Assembly: GCF_020907275.1 (NCBI RefSeq)
Contig: NZ_JAJJWI010000017.1
Coordinates: forward strand, 55,542 to 119,541
Reading direction: 5' to 3'
Length of the DNA: 64,000 nucleotides
DNA from: Pontibacter silvestris
GTDB lineage: Bacteria > Bacteroidota > Bacteroidia > Cytophagales > Hymenobacteraceae
The position numbers and the translations under genes were made by a program. Below, piece after piece: positions 16,196-25,409 of this stretch. The notes under the pieces are model-generated. The model was not told where the DNA came from. It saw only the letters and a program-made list of their open reading frames with translations, and ran no database searches. The stretch's first letter is position 1, and every line of letters begins with the position of its first letter.

Positions 16196-18608
16196 ACTGT
16201 TCATTTATGGTTAAGGCAGCATCAAAGGTTTTCCCTGACTGTTCAGATGTAAAGCCTTTTATTTTAGGAGTCTTGCCTTTCAAAAGGAGGGCCGTAACTT
16301 GTTTCTCAGTTAGCTGTTTTCCGCCTTTTTCGAACGGCACAACAAACTGGCAGCCTTCCCTGAACCTGCTACAGCCATAGGCAGACTTCCCTTTCAGTAA
16401 TTTGCCCTGCTTGCAACGAGGGCAACTTTCAAAAGGATCTACTTTAGGCGCAGCTTCTGCCTTCTCCACTATCAGTTGGTTAGACGTATTCAGCCTTATA
16501 GTTGCCTTAAAATCTTCTCCATTATCAGCCTTAAAGCCTTTTATTTTACCTGACTTGCCTTTACTAAGAAGAGCTTCCACCTGTTTTTCACTCAGTTGTT
16601 TACCTTGCAGCTCAATAGGTATAAGAAAGCGGCAACCTTCTTTGTAGCGAATACAACCAAATGCTTTAGACCCTTTTAATATATAACCTTCTTTACAGGC
16701 TGGGCATGGGCCAAGTCCTTTTTTAGCAGGGCTGGTAGCTTTGCCTTGGCTTTGGGCTTTCTTAACAGGCTTGCCAGCTTGCTCTGTTTCCTGTTGTGGC
16801 TCTAAAGTAACTGTGGCTCTGTCGTACTTTACTTCCTGCACAAGGTCCATAACAAAGCGCTGCAGCTCCTGTAAAAAGGCATCGGCCTTAAATTCTCCTC
16901 CCTCAATCTGGCGTAGCTTGCGTTCCCACTGCCCGGTCATCTCAGCAGATTTAAGTGTCTGGTTCTTTATAACGCCTATCAGGTCTATGCCCATGGGGGT
17001 GGGTACTATTTTCTTTTTCTCCTTCCGGATGTATTGGCGTCTGAAAAGAGTTTCTATAATGGCTGCCCGAGTGGAGGGTCTGCCAATGCCATTTTCTTTC
17101 AGCGCGTCTTTCAGTTCCTCGTCTTCCACCTGCCTGCCTGCCGTTTCCATAGCACGAAGTAACGTTGCCTCGGTATATTCTTTAGGAGGATTCGTCATCT
17201 TTTTATCCAGTAAAGGAGTGTGCGGCCCATGCTCTCCAATATCGAAGTGAGGTAATACACCTGATGCCTCTTCTTCGTCTTTGCTTTCCCCTTCTTTGCC
17301 TGTTCCTTCTGACTTAGCTTCATCGGCACCATATATTACGCGCCAACCTGGTTCCAGTATCTGCTTGCCCTTTACCCGGAAAGCATAACCAGCAGAATCG
17401 GCCATTACGGTGGTATTACTTACTATACAATCCGGGTAAAAGGCTGCAATAAAGCGACGTGTAATAATGTCGTACACATCTGCTTCGCGACCATACAAGC
17501 TATTAGCAGCTGCACCTGTCGGTATAATAGCATGGTGGTCGGTAACTTTGTTGTTATTAAAGACCTTTTTTGTCTTTCTTATTTTGTTTTGCAGCAGTGA
17601 TGATATTTCTTGGCTGTAGTTGCTTAAGCCCTGCAATATGCCCGGAATCTTAGGGTAAATATCATCAGGCAGAAAGACGGTGTCTACACGAGGATAAGAA
17701 ATAACTTTTTTTTCGTAAAGACTTTGCACCGTTTTCAGGGTTTCGTCAGCAGAAAGGCTGAGTTTATTGTTGCACTCAATCTGCAGCGAGGTAAGGTCGA
17801 AAAGTTTTGGCGGAGACTCTGTGCCTTTTTTGGTGTCAACATCTGTAATAGTTAACTCTGCCTCCTTTATCGCCTCCATTATTTTCTGCGCCTCTTCTTC
17901 CTTTTGAAAGCGGCCATTAGTACTGGAGAAGGTAGTTTCGCGGTAAATGGTTTTAAGCTCCCAGTAAGGTTGCGGTACAAAGTTTACAATCTCATGGTGC
18001 CGGTTTACAATCATTGCCAACGTGGGTGTCTGTACCCGGCCAATGGATAAGGTTTGGCGCCCCTGGGCATACTTTAATGTAAAAAGGCGTGTAGCATTCA
18101 GGCCCAGTAGCCAGTCGCCTATAGCACGGCTTTTGCCAGCCTGGTAAAGTGTGTCAAACTCAGAGCCCTCACGCAGTTGAGCAAAGCCCTGTCGAATAGA
18201 TTCTTCTGTAAGGGAAGATATCCAAAGGCGTTTAAAAGGCCTTCTGAACTTAGCTTCCGTAAGTACCCAGCGCTGTATTACTTCTCCTTCCTGGCCTGCG
18301 TCACCGCAATTAATAACCTCCTCAGCATTGTCCAAAAGTTTTTTGATGATTTTAAACTGCTGCTCTACACCTTTGTCCTTTAAAAGCTTAATGCCATACT
18401 GCTCTGGTAACATAGGCAGATCGTAGAGGCTCCAGCGCTTCCACTCAGGGCGGTAATCATCTGGTTCGCGAAGCTGGCAGAAGTGGCCAAAGGTCCAGGT
18501 TACCTGATAGCCATTGCCTTCGTAATAGCCGTCTTTCTTTGTTTTGGCACCAATTACCATGGCTATCTCACGGGCTACACTTGGTTTTTCAGCAATGCAA
18601 ACTTTCAA
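16170..18608 (-). CDS. topB: DNA topoisomerase III (type IA)
   Basis: An 812-residue type IA topoisomerase that decatenates and relaxes DNA by single-strand passage. Seen: Toprim start MKVCIAEKPSVAREIA, the acidic DAGQEGEVIQRW motif, and catalytic Tyr305 in ISYPRVDT. GIGRPSTRAAIIETLFRR is the typical domain-IV motif. Two C-terminal Cys repeats (about 630-690 and 726-785: CPACKEG...GC and CPRCKQG...GC, each followed by a GKQL-EKQV module) are zinc-binding. The start is TTG at 18608: it yields the exact family N-terminus, and an in-frame TAA lies three codons upstream. A -7 element is at 18648-18641. The last codons take part in a 3' hairpin. Confidence 0.95.
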   Translation of the reverse strand: MKVCIAEKPSVAREIAMVIGAKTKKDGYYEGNGYQVTWTFGHFCQLREPDDYRPEWKRWSLYDLPMLPEQYGIKLLKDKGVEQQFKIIKKLLDNAEEVINCGDAGQEGEVIQRWVLTEAKFRRPFKRLWISSLTEESIRQGFAQLREGSEFDTLYQAGKSRAIGDWLLGLNATRLFTLKYAQGRQTLSIGRVQTPTLAMIVNRHHEIVNFVPQPYWELKTIYRETTFSSTNGRFQKEEEAQKIMEAIKEAELTITDVDTKKGTESPPKLFDLTSLQIECNNKLSLSADETLKTVQSLYEKKVISYPRVDTVFLPDDIYPKIPGILQGLSNYSQEISSLLQNKIRKTKKVFNNNKVTDHHAIIPTGAAANSLYGREADVYDIITRRFIAAFYPDCIVSNTTVMADSAGYAFRVKGKQILEPGWRVIYGADEAKSEGTGKEGESKDEEEASGVLPHFDIGEHGPHTPLLDKKMTNPPKEYTEATLLRAMETAGRQVEDEELKDALKENGIGRPSTRAAIIETLFRRQYIRKEKKKIVPTPMGIDLIGVIKNQTLKSAEMTGQWERKLRQIEGGEFKADAFLQELQRFVMDLVQEVKYDRATVTLEPQQETEQAGKPVKKAQSQGKATSPAKKGLGPCPACKEGYILKGSKAFGCIRYKEGCRFLIPIELQGKQLSEKQVEALLSKGKSGKIKGFKADNGEDFKATIRLNTSNQLIVEKAEAAPKVDPFESCPRCKQGKLLKGKSAYGCSRFREGCQFVVPFEKGGKQLTEKQVTALLLKGKTPKIKGFTSEQSGKTFDAALTINEQWQVVYQFN

Positions 18609-19096
18609 GGTATCTTATGTTTAATAATTACTACAGCATTCAAATTTACAGCTTTCAGCCTATAATTCCGAACCTTTATTAAGCTTGATAAACAAGGTAG
18701 GCAGCAAAATAATGAACAGGTTTTAGATGAAGCATGCTGCTATAGCTTATATAGTGTTACCTTAATTTATTATATTTGCATATAATGTTTAAACATTGTT
18801 TACTGGTGGTCTGTATAAACAGGGTAAAAGATTGGGTAAAGTTTTAGTACTAAGTTATTAGTAACACAAGTAATGCAACCAATTTTGGGCAACAGGAATC
18901 TTCAACACTGAAACCTAGCCATGGTAACGTAGAGGAAAATGATAAAGAAGTGTGTTTTAAAATAACAGTATTAAAGCTTTATACATTTTGTAAAACACAT
19001 AACGCCCCATTATAACGCTAACTAAATAAACAATTCTGTCGAGATTCTGTATTTAATACTAGCAGATGAAAAAAGGAGAGAGGAGAATGATGATAT
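18609..19096. other. Intergenic region between divergent topB and metallophosphoesterase genes
   Basis: It contains the topB promoter candidate (18641-18648), a plus-strand TATATTTG at 18771-18778, and a 14-bp palindrome AATGTTTAAACATT at 18784-18797 just after it. The plus-strand element lies over 300 nt before the next gene, so either a long leader or a small RNA is possible. No coding frame convinces me. Confidence 0.45.
18641..18648 (-). promoter_or_regulatory. -7 element for topB
   Basis: The minus strand reads TAAATTTG, an exact TAnnTTTG match, about 33 nt before the TTG start of topB. The -33 region is weak. Confidence 0.4.
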
Positions 19097-19915
19097 ATGA
19101 AAACAATTCTATACTGCCGAAAACTTTTAATGGCATTCTTTTTACTTGTCTTATTAGCTTTACAAGCTTGTGATAAGTTTGAGTACAGCCCCTATGAAGT
19201 TCGCTTAGATAAAAATGAGAGGGATGTTAATAACCGGAGTATTGAAAGAATTAAAGCTCTTAATATATCTCCTTCTGATACACTGCGTTTTGTGCTGACT
19301 GCTGATGTACAGGGCTTTTACTCAGATGATGACGATTTAGTTGACGCTCTTAACAAGCGCAATGATATAGCATTTGTTTTGCTAGGTGGTGATATTACAG
19401 ATTTCGGGCTTTTGAAAGAGTTTAAGTGGATATACCAAAGCTTTGAAAGGATGAAAGTACCTTATGTAGCCGTTATCGGAAACCATGATGCAACGAACAA
19501 CGGAAAGCAGGTTTATGAGGCTATGTACGGGGACTTTAATTTTAGCTTTACAGTTGCTGATCGCAAATTTATTTTCCTGAATACAAACTACCTGGAATTT
19601 GATAAAAATGCCCCGGATCTTGAGTGGCTGGAGAGTGAATTAGCAGATGCTTCTTCTTACCTTAATACGTTTGTTGTTTCACATATACCGCCTACCAACG
19701 TTGAGTTTGGCGCAGATAAAGCAACGGAATATGAGAACTTATTAGAACAACATAATGTGAGCATGTCTATACATGGCCACAACCACAACTATGACTACTA
19801 TAAGGTGAAAGAGGGAGGGGTGGATCATTTGAATGTGTCTACTACAAGTAAGCGGGAGTATATTGTGATGAACGTTATAGGAAAAGACGTTCAGTTTGAG
19901 CGTGTAAACTTTTGA
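19097..19915 (+). CDS. Metallophosphoesterase lipoprotein
   Basis: A 272-residue calcineurin-like phosphoesterase anchored by a lipoprotein signal (lipid Cys25 in LALQAC). The metal-site motifs appear in order: TADVQG (D-x-Q in place of the usual D-x-H), GGDITD, GNHDATNN, VSHIPP and GHNHNY. The first-motif His-to-Gln change is known in some calcineurin-like subfamilies, so activity is likely retained. The start is preceded by an unusually purine-rich AAAAGGAGAGAGGAG (19070-19085), strong for this phylum. The next gene starts 10 nt downstream and encodes an outer-membrane-like protein, suggesting a common envelope function. The substrate is unknown. Confidence 0.85.
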   Translation: MKTILYCRKLLMAFFLLVLLALQACDKFEYSPYEVRLDKNERDVNNRSIERIKALNISPSDTLRFVLTADVQGFYSDDDDLVDALNKRNDIAFVLLGGDITDFGLLKEFKWIYQSFERMKVPYVAVIGNHDATNNGKQVYEAMYGDFNFSFTVADRKFIFLNTNYLEFDKNAPDLEWLESELADASSYLNTFVVSHIPPTNVEFGADKATEYENLLEQHNVSMSIHGHNHNYDYYKVKEGGVDHLNVSTTSKREYIVMNVIGKDVQFERVNF

Positions 19916-19925
19916 AGCCCCAGCG

Positions 19926-20525
19926 ATGAACGTTAAATTGTTACTGCTCTTGCTGTTGAGTTTGCCGTTGTCTGGCAGGAGTCAAAGCGCTGAAGATAGC
20001 CTGAATCATAAAAGGGCATGGTATGTGCCTGAGGGGGTAGTGGTACAGCATGCCGGTAATATGGGCTTTTTGGCTGTAGGGCCAAGCTATGATCTATTCA
20101 GCAAAAAGGTTACAGCAGACATTCTTTACGGGTTTGTTCCCAAGTACCAGGCAAAAGAGGTGCTGCATCTGGCTACCTTAAAGCTAACCTACCTACCATA
20201 CAAAATTAATATTGGAGAAGATTATAGCGTTACTCCTTTAAGAGTTGGCCTGGGCGCAAGCGTTTATTTTAATGATCAGCTGTCTCTTAATTGGGCAGAA
20301 GATTATCCGAGGGGATATTACTGGTGGTCTGAAGCAGTGCGTGTACTAGGCTTTGCCGGTGCCTCTGTAAATCGTGATTTTGGTAACGATATGTTTCTAA
20401 AAAGGCTTAGTCTTTATGGCGAGGTGGGTACATATGATCTTATTGTAACCTCATGGATAAGAGATAAGTCTATTAAGTTTGGTGATATTTTAAGTCTCTC
20501 CGTTGGAGTGAGAGCTAGCTTTTAG
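19926..20525 (+). CDS. Predicted secreted outer-membrane-type beta protein
   Basis: A 199-residue protein with an N-terminal signal peptide (MNVKLLLLLLLSLPLSGRSQ) and alternating beta-strand patterns through to a C-terminal Phe (LSLSVGVRASF), as in small outer-membrane barrels. I do not recognise a named family. It starts 10 nt after the metallophosphoesterase and precedes DUF2905 by 26 nt, so an operon is likely. Function unknown. Confidence 0.75.
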   Translation: MNVKLLLLLLLSLPLSGRSQSAEDSLNHKRAWYVPEGVVVQHAGNMGFLAVGPSYDLFSKKVTADILYGFVPKYQAKEVLHLATLKLTYLPYKINIGEDYSVTPLRVGLGASVYFNDQLSLNWAEDYPRGYYWWSEAVRVLGFAGASVNRDFGNDMFLKRLSLYGEVGTYDLIVTSWIRDKSIKFGDILSLSVGVRASF

Positions 20526-20551
20526 AGCTAAATACTAAAGTTAAAAAGCCC

Positions 20552-20773
20552 ATGCAGCCAATAGGTAAGACAATTGTGGTAGTAGGTGTTGTACTGGTAG
20601 TGCTTGGCCTTATCGTGTGGCTGGCCGGAGACAAGTTTAGCTGGTTTGGACAGTTGCCAGGGGATATCCGGGTTGAGAAAAAGAACGCTCGCTTTTATGC
20701 TCCTATAACCAGTATGCTGCTTCTCAGTATTTTGTTGTCTCTGCTAATGTGGGTTTTTCGTAAGTTCTTTTAG
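20552..20773 (+). CDS. DUF2905 small membrane protein
   Basis: A 73-residue two-helix membrane protein (about residues 5-27 and 51-70) with the DUF2905 core GQLPGDIRVEKKNARFYAPITS between the helices. The family is widespread and uncharacterised. It follows the previous gene by 26 nt. Confidence 0.88.
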   Translation: MQPIGKTIVVVGVVLVVLGLIVWLAGDKFSWFGQLPGDIRVEKKNARFYAPITSMLLLSILLSLLMWVFRKFF

Positions 20774-20842
20774 CATAGCAACCTTTATTTTTTAGCTTTG
20801 ACTTAGCTTACTAACTTGTTGCCTCCAACGCAGGTTTCTATC

Positions 20843-20929
20843 ATGCCTCGAAAATTGAAGCTGCATAAGGATGTAATTTCTGTTTTGGTGATGGTAATAG
20901 TGTTCCTGTTGCTTTGGATTTTATTTTGA
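20843..20929 (+). CDS. Possible 28-residue single-helix membrane peptide
   Basis: An ATG at 20843 opens a 28-codon frame (starting MPRKLKLHKDVISVLVMVIV) ending at TGA 20927-20929, 8 nt before the YdcF-like start. It has a basic N-terminus and one hydrophobic helix, the usual pattern of real small membrane proteins. There is no homology evidence. It could be a leader peptide coupled to the next gene. Confidence 0.35.
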   Translation: MPRKLKLHKDVISVLVMVIVFLLLWILF

Positions 20930-20937
20930 TCCGCTAC

Positions 20938-21702
20938 ATGTTTTACATACTTTCTAAAACTCTTCATTTCCTGCTAATGCCTTTACTATGGGTGTTAGTT
21001 TTGCTTTTATTGGCCCTTTTCCTTAAATCACCTGAAAAGAAGCGTGGCTGTTTAGTGTCGGCTGTAGCGTTGTTACTAGTGCTTTCAAATCCTTTTTTAG
21101 CGAATGAAGCCTGGCGCGCCTGGGAGGTTGAAGCAACGCCTGTAAGCGACGTAGATAATTATGATGCTGCCATTATTCTATCGGGTGTGACCTCTTTTAG
21201 AGAGGATATTCCAGATCGTGTACATACGTATAAAGGTGCTGACCGCTTTCTGCACCCTTTACAGCTATACCGAATGGACAAAGTGCAGAAACTTATTATT
21301 TCTGGTGGCCACGGTTTAGTATTAGGAGAGGGGATTCCGGAGTCGGAGCAAATTGAGAAAGTACTGCTGATGGCTGGTGTGCCGGAAGAAGATGTCATAA
21401 CAGAAGTTAACAGCCGTAATACCCACGAAAATGCAGTAAATACTAAAGAACTGCTTATGCAGCATCCGGAGCTTAAAAAGTTGTTATTGGTAACCTCTGC
21501 TTTTCACATGCGACGCGCAGCTGGCTGTTTCGAAAAAGCAGGTGTTGCAACCGACCATTTCAGCACTGACTTTTACTCTTATGAAAGAAGGTTTACCCCG
21601 GATGAAACTATTATACCAAGTGCAGATGCACTTCATTCATGGCAACGCCTTATCCATGAAATCTCTGGTTATATAATATATAAAATATTAGGGTACTGCT
21701 GA
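20938..21702 (+). CDS. YdcF/SanA-like DUF218 membrane protein
   Basis: A 254-residue protein of the ElyC/SanA/YdcF group. Two hydrophobic segments (about 8-28 and 35-55) precede a DUF218 domain with YDAAIILSGV, LIISGGHG, SRNTHENAVNTKELL and TSAFHMRRAAGCFEKAGV. Members affect envelope biogenesis and vancomycin tolerance in enterobacteria; the chemistry is not settled. I chose the ATG at 20938 over the in-frame TTG at 20914. It ends in front of a bidirectional terminator facing the aldehyde dehydrogenase. Confidence 0.87.
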   Translation: MFYILSKTLHFLLMPLLWVLVLLLLALFLKSPEKKRGCLVSAVALLLVLSNPFLANEAWRAWEVEATPVSDVDNYDAAIILSGVTSFREDIPDRVHTYKGADRFLHPLQLYRMDKVQKLIISGGHGLVLGEGIPESEQIEKVLLMAGVPEEDVITEVNSRNTHENAVNTKELLMQHPELKKLLLVTSAFHMRRAAGCFEKAGVATDHFSTDFYSYERRFTPDETIIPSADALHSWQRLIHEISGYIIYKILGYC

Positions 21703-21713
21703 TGTGGTTAGTT

Positions 21714-21772
21714 ATAGTCATCATGCAGGGCTGCCAACCCGGAAAGAACTGAAAACCCTACATGATGACTAT
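21714..21772. terminator. Bidirectional terminator between convergent genes
   Basis: ATAGTCATCATG (21714-21725) pairs with CATGATGACTAT (21761-21772); the stem extends inward imperfectly through CAGGGC/ACCCTA. T-rich sequence follows on the plus side. Confidence 0.65.
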
Positions 21773-21815
21773 TTAAGTTTTCTTCATTTATTTTGATAGC
21801 CAAATCCAGGCGTTT

Positions 21816-23180
21816 TTACCCAATCCAGATACTCTTCTGATTTACAAACTCCCGTATACCGAGGTAAGATAGTTCACGGCCATAGCCAGACTTTTTGATA
21901 CCTCCAAAAGGAACTTCCGGAGAGGAGGCAACCATTGCATTAACGAACATGGCTCCGGTCTCCACCTGTCGGGCTACACGCAGGCCGCGTTCTTTGTCTC
22001 TGGTCCATACTGCGCCAGCAAGGCCATAGCGGTTGTCGTTCGCAATTTTGATGGCTTCGTCTTCGTCTTTTGCCACCATTATAGCAGCAACAGGGCCAAA
22101 CATCTCCTCATCATAAGCAGGCATACCTGGTTTTACATCTCTTAAAATCATTGGCTTAAAATAAGCACTGTCCTTATTTACATGCCCGCCGTCCAGCACT
22201 ACAGTAGCTCCTTTTTTGATAGACTGATCTACTTGCTTTTGCAGTTCTTCGGCAAGGTCTTTACGTGCCAATGGGCCATAGTCGCATTCTTCTTCTAGTG
22301 GGTTGCCGGTACGGAGGCTGGCCATTTTATCTTTCATTTTTTGCAGGAATGTATCTGCTACACTCTCCACCACAATAAAGCGTTTGGCTGCAATACAGCT
22401 TTGCCCGGTGTTTATCATACGCGCTCTTACGGCAAACTCAGCGGCTTCTTCTATATCAGCATCTTCCAGCACTATAAACGGATCGCTTCCGCCTAGCTCC
22501 AGCACCGTTTTCTTTATTTGCTGTCCGGCTTTCTCCGCTATTTTAGATCCGGCCCCTTCACTGCCAGTTAATGTAACAGCTCTTACCAGCGGATGTTCAA
22601 TAACGGCATTTACTTCTTTTGAGCCAATTAGCAGTGTTTGAAACACATCATCAGGAAAACCTGCTTCTCTAACGATTTCCTCAATAGCCAAAGCGCACTG
22701 AGGTACATTAGAAGCATGCTTTAGTACTCCTACGTTTCCTGCCATCAGGGCCGGTGCCAGAAAACGGTAAGCCTGCCAGAAAGGGAAGTTCCAGGGCATA
22801 ACAGCCAGAATAATACCCAGGGGCTCATAGGAGATAAGGCTTCTCGATGCTGCTGAATTTATTTCTTCGTCTTTCATAAATTCAGCAGCGCTGTCGGCAT
22901 AATAGCGGCATACCAGCGCACACTTCTTTATCTCTGCAATCGCATCTTTTAAGGGCTTACCCATCTCCAGAGATATGATTCTCCCATATTTTTCTGCTCC
23001 CTTTTCCAAAACTTCGGCCTGCTTGTTCATGTGCTTTGCTCTTTTATCAAAACTGACCTTTCGCCAGCTCTGGAAAGCCTTATCAGCGGCTTCAATTTTA
23101 CGTTGTACCTCCTCGGTAGTGTCTGGTTCAAAGGTTTTTATCAACTCGTTTGTAGCGGGATTTCTTGTTTCTATAGCCAT
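21816..23180 (-). CDS. NAD(P)-dependent aldehyde dehydrogenase (succinate-semialdehyde type)
   Basis: A 454-residue ALDH-superfamily enzyme oxidising an aldehyde to the acid in the cytoplasm. Seen: MPWNFPFW at the substrate/cofactor cleft, TGSEGAGSKIA in the cofactor site, general base Glu228 in VLELGGSDPF, and nucleophile Cys262 in NTGQSCIAAKRF with the normal 34-residue spacing. EMFGPVAAIM and the C-terminal GGIKKSGYGREL are typical. The closest group in memory is succinate-semialdehyde dehydrogenase of the short (~455 aa) GabD2/Sad type, but specificity is inferred. The gene is monocistronic. Confidence 0.9.
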   Translation of the reverse strand: MAIETRNPATNELIKTFEPDTTEEVQRKIEAADKAFQSWRKVSFDKRAKHMNKQAEVLEKGAEKYGRIISLEMGKPLKDAIAEIKKCALVCRYYADSAAEFMKDEEINSAASRSLISYEPLGIILAVMPWNFPFWQAYRFLAPALMAGNVGVLKHASNVPQCALAIEEIVREAGFPDDVFQTLLIGSKEVNAVIEHPLVRAVTLTGSEGAGSKIAEKAGQQIKKTVLELGGSDPFIVLEDADIEEAAEFAVRARMINTGQSCIAAKRFIVVESVADTFLQKMKDKMASLRTGNPLEEECDYGPLARKDLAEELQKQVDQSIKKGATVVLDGGHVNKDSAYFKPMILRDVKPGMPAYDEEMFGPVAAIMVAKDEDEAIKIANDNRYGLAGAVWTRDKERGLRVARQVETGAMFVNAMVASSPEVPFGGIKKSGYGRELSYLGIREFVNQKSIWIG

Positions 23181-23440
23181 TTTGCTAATAGTTGGTTATG
23201 GTATAAATATACATAAAGCCTCTTATACGTGCTTTTAAGCATGTTTATACACTAAGTTTGGTACTTGTTTAAAACCTTTTTTAGATAAAAAGGTTAGAAG
23301 ATAGTTATATTAACATTCGTGCTTTTGATCTTTCTGGTTCTAAAAGCTGACCAACACTTGAAGCTATCTTGGCTTTGCATTATCAGCATAAGCATCAATA
23401 TCAATGTTCTTTTCAAACATCATCAAGTACTAACAAGATT

Positions 23441-23776
23441 ATGGAGAATTCATACTACAACCCGGCAGACCTGGCTAAGTTTGGTAACGTAACCGAGTTT
23501 CAGCCTGAAATGGGCCGTAAGTTTTTTGATTATTATGGAGAAGTATTCAAAGAAGGGGCGTTAACCGAACGTGAAAAAGCATTGATAGCCCTGGCTGTGG
23601 CGCATGCCGTTCAGTGCCCATATTGTATTGATGCCTATAGCACAGATTGCCTGCAGAAAGGTGCTGACGAAACACAGATGATGGAAGCTGTGCATGTAGC
23701 TGCGGCCATAAAAGGTGGTGCTGCCTTAGTGCATGGCGTGCAGATGATGAATAAAGTGAAAGAGTTATCTATGTAG
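23441..23776 (+). CDS. CMD/AhpD-like protein of the arsenosugar-type operon
   Basis: A 111-residue carboxymuconolactone decarboxylase/AhpD-fold protein with redox motif C59-P-Y-C62 and C69 nearby (QCPYCIDAYSTDC), then the helical AVHVAAAIKGGAALVHG. This matches the arsenosugar-biosynthesis-associated peroxidase-like family that travels with ArsS. The ATG at 23441 is preferred; an upstream TTG would add 24 unlikely residues. Its stop is 3 nt before the radical SAM gene, so the two are almost certainly cotranscribed. Its exact reaction is not known; peroxidase-like redox chemistry is an inference from the fold. Confidence 0.87.
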   Translation: MENSYYNPADLAKFGNVTEFQPEMGRKFFDYYGEVFKEGALTEREKALIALAVAHAVQCPYCIDAYSTDCLQKGADETQMMEAVHVAAAIKGGAALVHGVQMMNKVKELSM

Positions 23777-23779
23777 CCT

Positions 23780-24847
23780 ATGGCCTCTACGGTAAAATCA
23801 CTCAAGAACCAACACCATCAGTTTGCTGACCCTTTTTATCAGTTACAAGTGCTGCAGCAGCCTGTAAAGCAAGGAGAAACTTTTCCTGCTTTTGCAGAAC
23901 AGTTGCTGGAGCATGGGCTGTATCCGTTGCAGCCTACAGGTACCACTATTCTACAGGTTAATGTAGGCAAAATGTGTAACCAGACCTGCAAGCATTGCCA
24001 TGTAGATGCCGGGCCGGATCGTAAAGAGATTATGACACGGGAAACAATGCAGCATTGCCTTGCTGCTTTAGATAATTCCCCACAGATTACGACCGTAGAT
24101 CTGACAGGCGGTGCCCCCGAAATGAACCCGGATTTCAGGTGGTTTGTACAGGAGATATGTAAGCGAGGCAGGCAGGTTATAGTGCGCTGTAATCTTACTA
24201 TTATTTTGGCTAATAAAAAGTACTACAACCTGCCTGAGTTCTTTAAAGAGCATCGGGTACATATAGTATCTTCATTACCATATTTTCAGGCTTCCCGCAC
24301 CGATGCACAACGTGGCGATGGAGTGTTTGAGAAGTCTATAAAAGCTTTGCTGATGCTGAATGAGGCAGGCTACGGACAGGAAAATAGCGGTCTGATGCTG
24401 GACCTGGTATACAATCCGTCAGGTGCTTTTTTACCAAGCGGGCAGAAATCATTGGAGGCTGAATTTAAGCGCAGACTGAAGAATGGCTACGGAATAGAAT
24501 TTAATAATTTATTTTGTATCACAAATCTTCCAATTAGTCGTTACTTAGATTACCTGGTTAATAGTGGCAATTACCAAAATTACATGCAAAAATTAGTGGA
24601 TGCCTTCAACCCTGCTGCTGCAAATAACGTTATGTGTCGTAACACCCTCTCTGTCGGGTGGGATGGCTACCTATATGACTGTGACTTCAACCAGATGTTG
24701 GAGTTGAAAGTAGAACGTGATAGGCCACAGCATATTAACCAGTTTAATATTAAACAACTGGATGACAGGAACATTGTTTTAAACCAGCACTGCTACGGCT
24801 GTACTGCTGGTGCAGGTTCTAGCTGTGGTGGTGAAACGGTGAAGTGA
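23780..24847 (+). CDS. arsS: Radical SAM protein ArsS (arsenosugar biosynthesis type)
   Basis: A 355-residue radical SAM enzyme. The 4Fe-4S cluster motif C66-x3-C70-x2-C73 lies in GKMCNQTCKHCHVDAG, followed by the SAM-binding DLTGGAPEMNPDF. A C-terminal Cys-rich region (MCRNTLSVGW, YDCDFN, HCYGCTAGAGSSCGG) is the hallmark of the rSAM/Cys-rich ArsS family. ArsS is thought to transfer the 5'-deoxyadenosyl group of SAM to a methylated arsenical, the committed step to arsenosugars. All positions are Cys rather than selenocysteine. Genes on both sides (CMD protein, rhodanese, TIGR04282 glycosyltransferase) support the assignment. No ArsM methyltransferase is visible in the window. Confidence 0.9.
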   Translation: MASTVKSLKNQHHQFADPFYQLQVLQQPVKQGETFPAFAEQLLEHGLYPLQPTGTTILQVNVGKMCNQTCKHCHVDAGPDRKEIMTRETMQHCLAALDNSPQITTVDLTGGAPEMNPDFRWFVQEICKRGRQVIVRCNLTIILANKKYYNLPEFFKEHRVHIVSSLPYFQASRTDAQRGDGVFEKSIKALLMLNEAGYGQENSGLMLDLVYNPSGAFLPSGQKSLEAEFKRRLKNGYGIEFNNLFCITNLPISRYLDYLVNSGNYQNYMQKLVDAFNPAAANNVMCRNTLSVGWDGYLYDCDFNQMLELKVERDRPQHINQFNIKQLDDRNIVLNQHCYGCTAGAGSSCGGETVK

Positions 24848-24884
24848 AATATCTGGGTACAATAAAATAGCTTGTTCTTTTATA

Positions 24885-25409
24885 ATGATGCGCAGAAAAG
24901 TATATATAACTGCCGCTTTTTGTTGGTTCCTGCTGCTCCATCTTTTTGGTCAGGGAACAGGGAAAGCCTATGCTTTAGCGCTTAAGGGGATGTACAGAAA
25001 CACGGTTCAGCAAATAAAGTCAGCTGATCTGATGAAAATGATGCAGCGGCATGAACAAATGCTGCTATTGGATGCTCGAACCTTAAATGAGCATAAAGTC
25101 AGTCACATTCCCGGCGCTTACCATGCTGAATACAACAAGTTAGATCTAAAAGAATTCAAAGCAATACCAAAAGATACGCCCATTGTAGTTTATTGCTCTA
25201 CAGGTTCTCGGGGCGAGCGCCTGGGAGAGAAACTCCAGAAAGCAGGCTACAGGAATGTGTACAACCTCTACGGCGGCATCTTTGAGTGGGTAAACCAAGG
25301 TTTTCCTGTGTTCGACCATTTAGGTAAAACCACCAGAGTGCATGCCCATTCCCTCAGTTGGGGAATGTGGCTGCACGAAGGCGAAAAAACATTTCATGAA
25401 GCAGCCTGA
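24885..25409 (+). CDS. Exported-looking single-domain rhodanese
   Basis: A 174-residue rhodanese-fold sulfurtransferase with catalytic Cys104 in YCSTGSRGE and the usual LLLDARTLNEHKVSHIPGAYH. The first ~30 residues (MMRRKVYITAAFCWFLLLHLF) look like a signal or membrane anchor, placing it outside the cytoplasm or membrane-bound. The tail VHAHSLSWGMWLHEGEK is beyond the core domain. It is 37 nt after ArsS and overlaps the glycosyltransferase by 14 nt, so it belongs to the operon. Its link to arsenosugar synthesis is unproven; it could act on persulfide or selenium/sulfur-containing intermediates. Confidence 0.83.
   Translation: MMRRKVYITAAFCWFLLLHLFGQGTGKAYALALKGMYRNTVQQIKSADLMKMMQRHEQMLLLDARTLNEHKVSHIPGAYHAEYNKLDLKEFKAIPKDTPIVVYCSTGSRGERLGEKLQKAGYRNVYNLYGGIFEWVNQGFPVFDHLGKTTRVHAHSLSWGMWLHEGEKTFHEAA

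Noticed and set aside
19066..19173. 35-codon frame starting ATGAAAAAAGGAGAG before the metallophosphoesterase
   Set aside because: It overlaps the purine-rich ribosome site and the first codons of the real gene out of frame.
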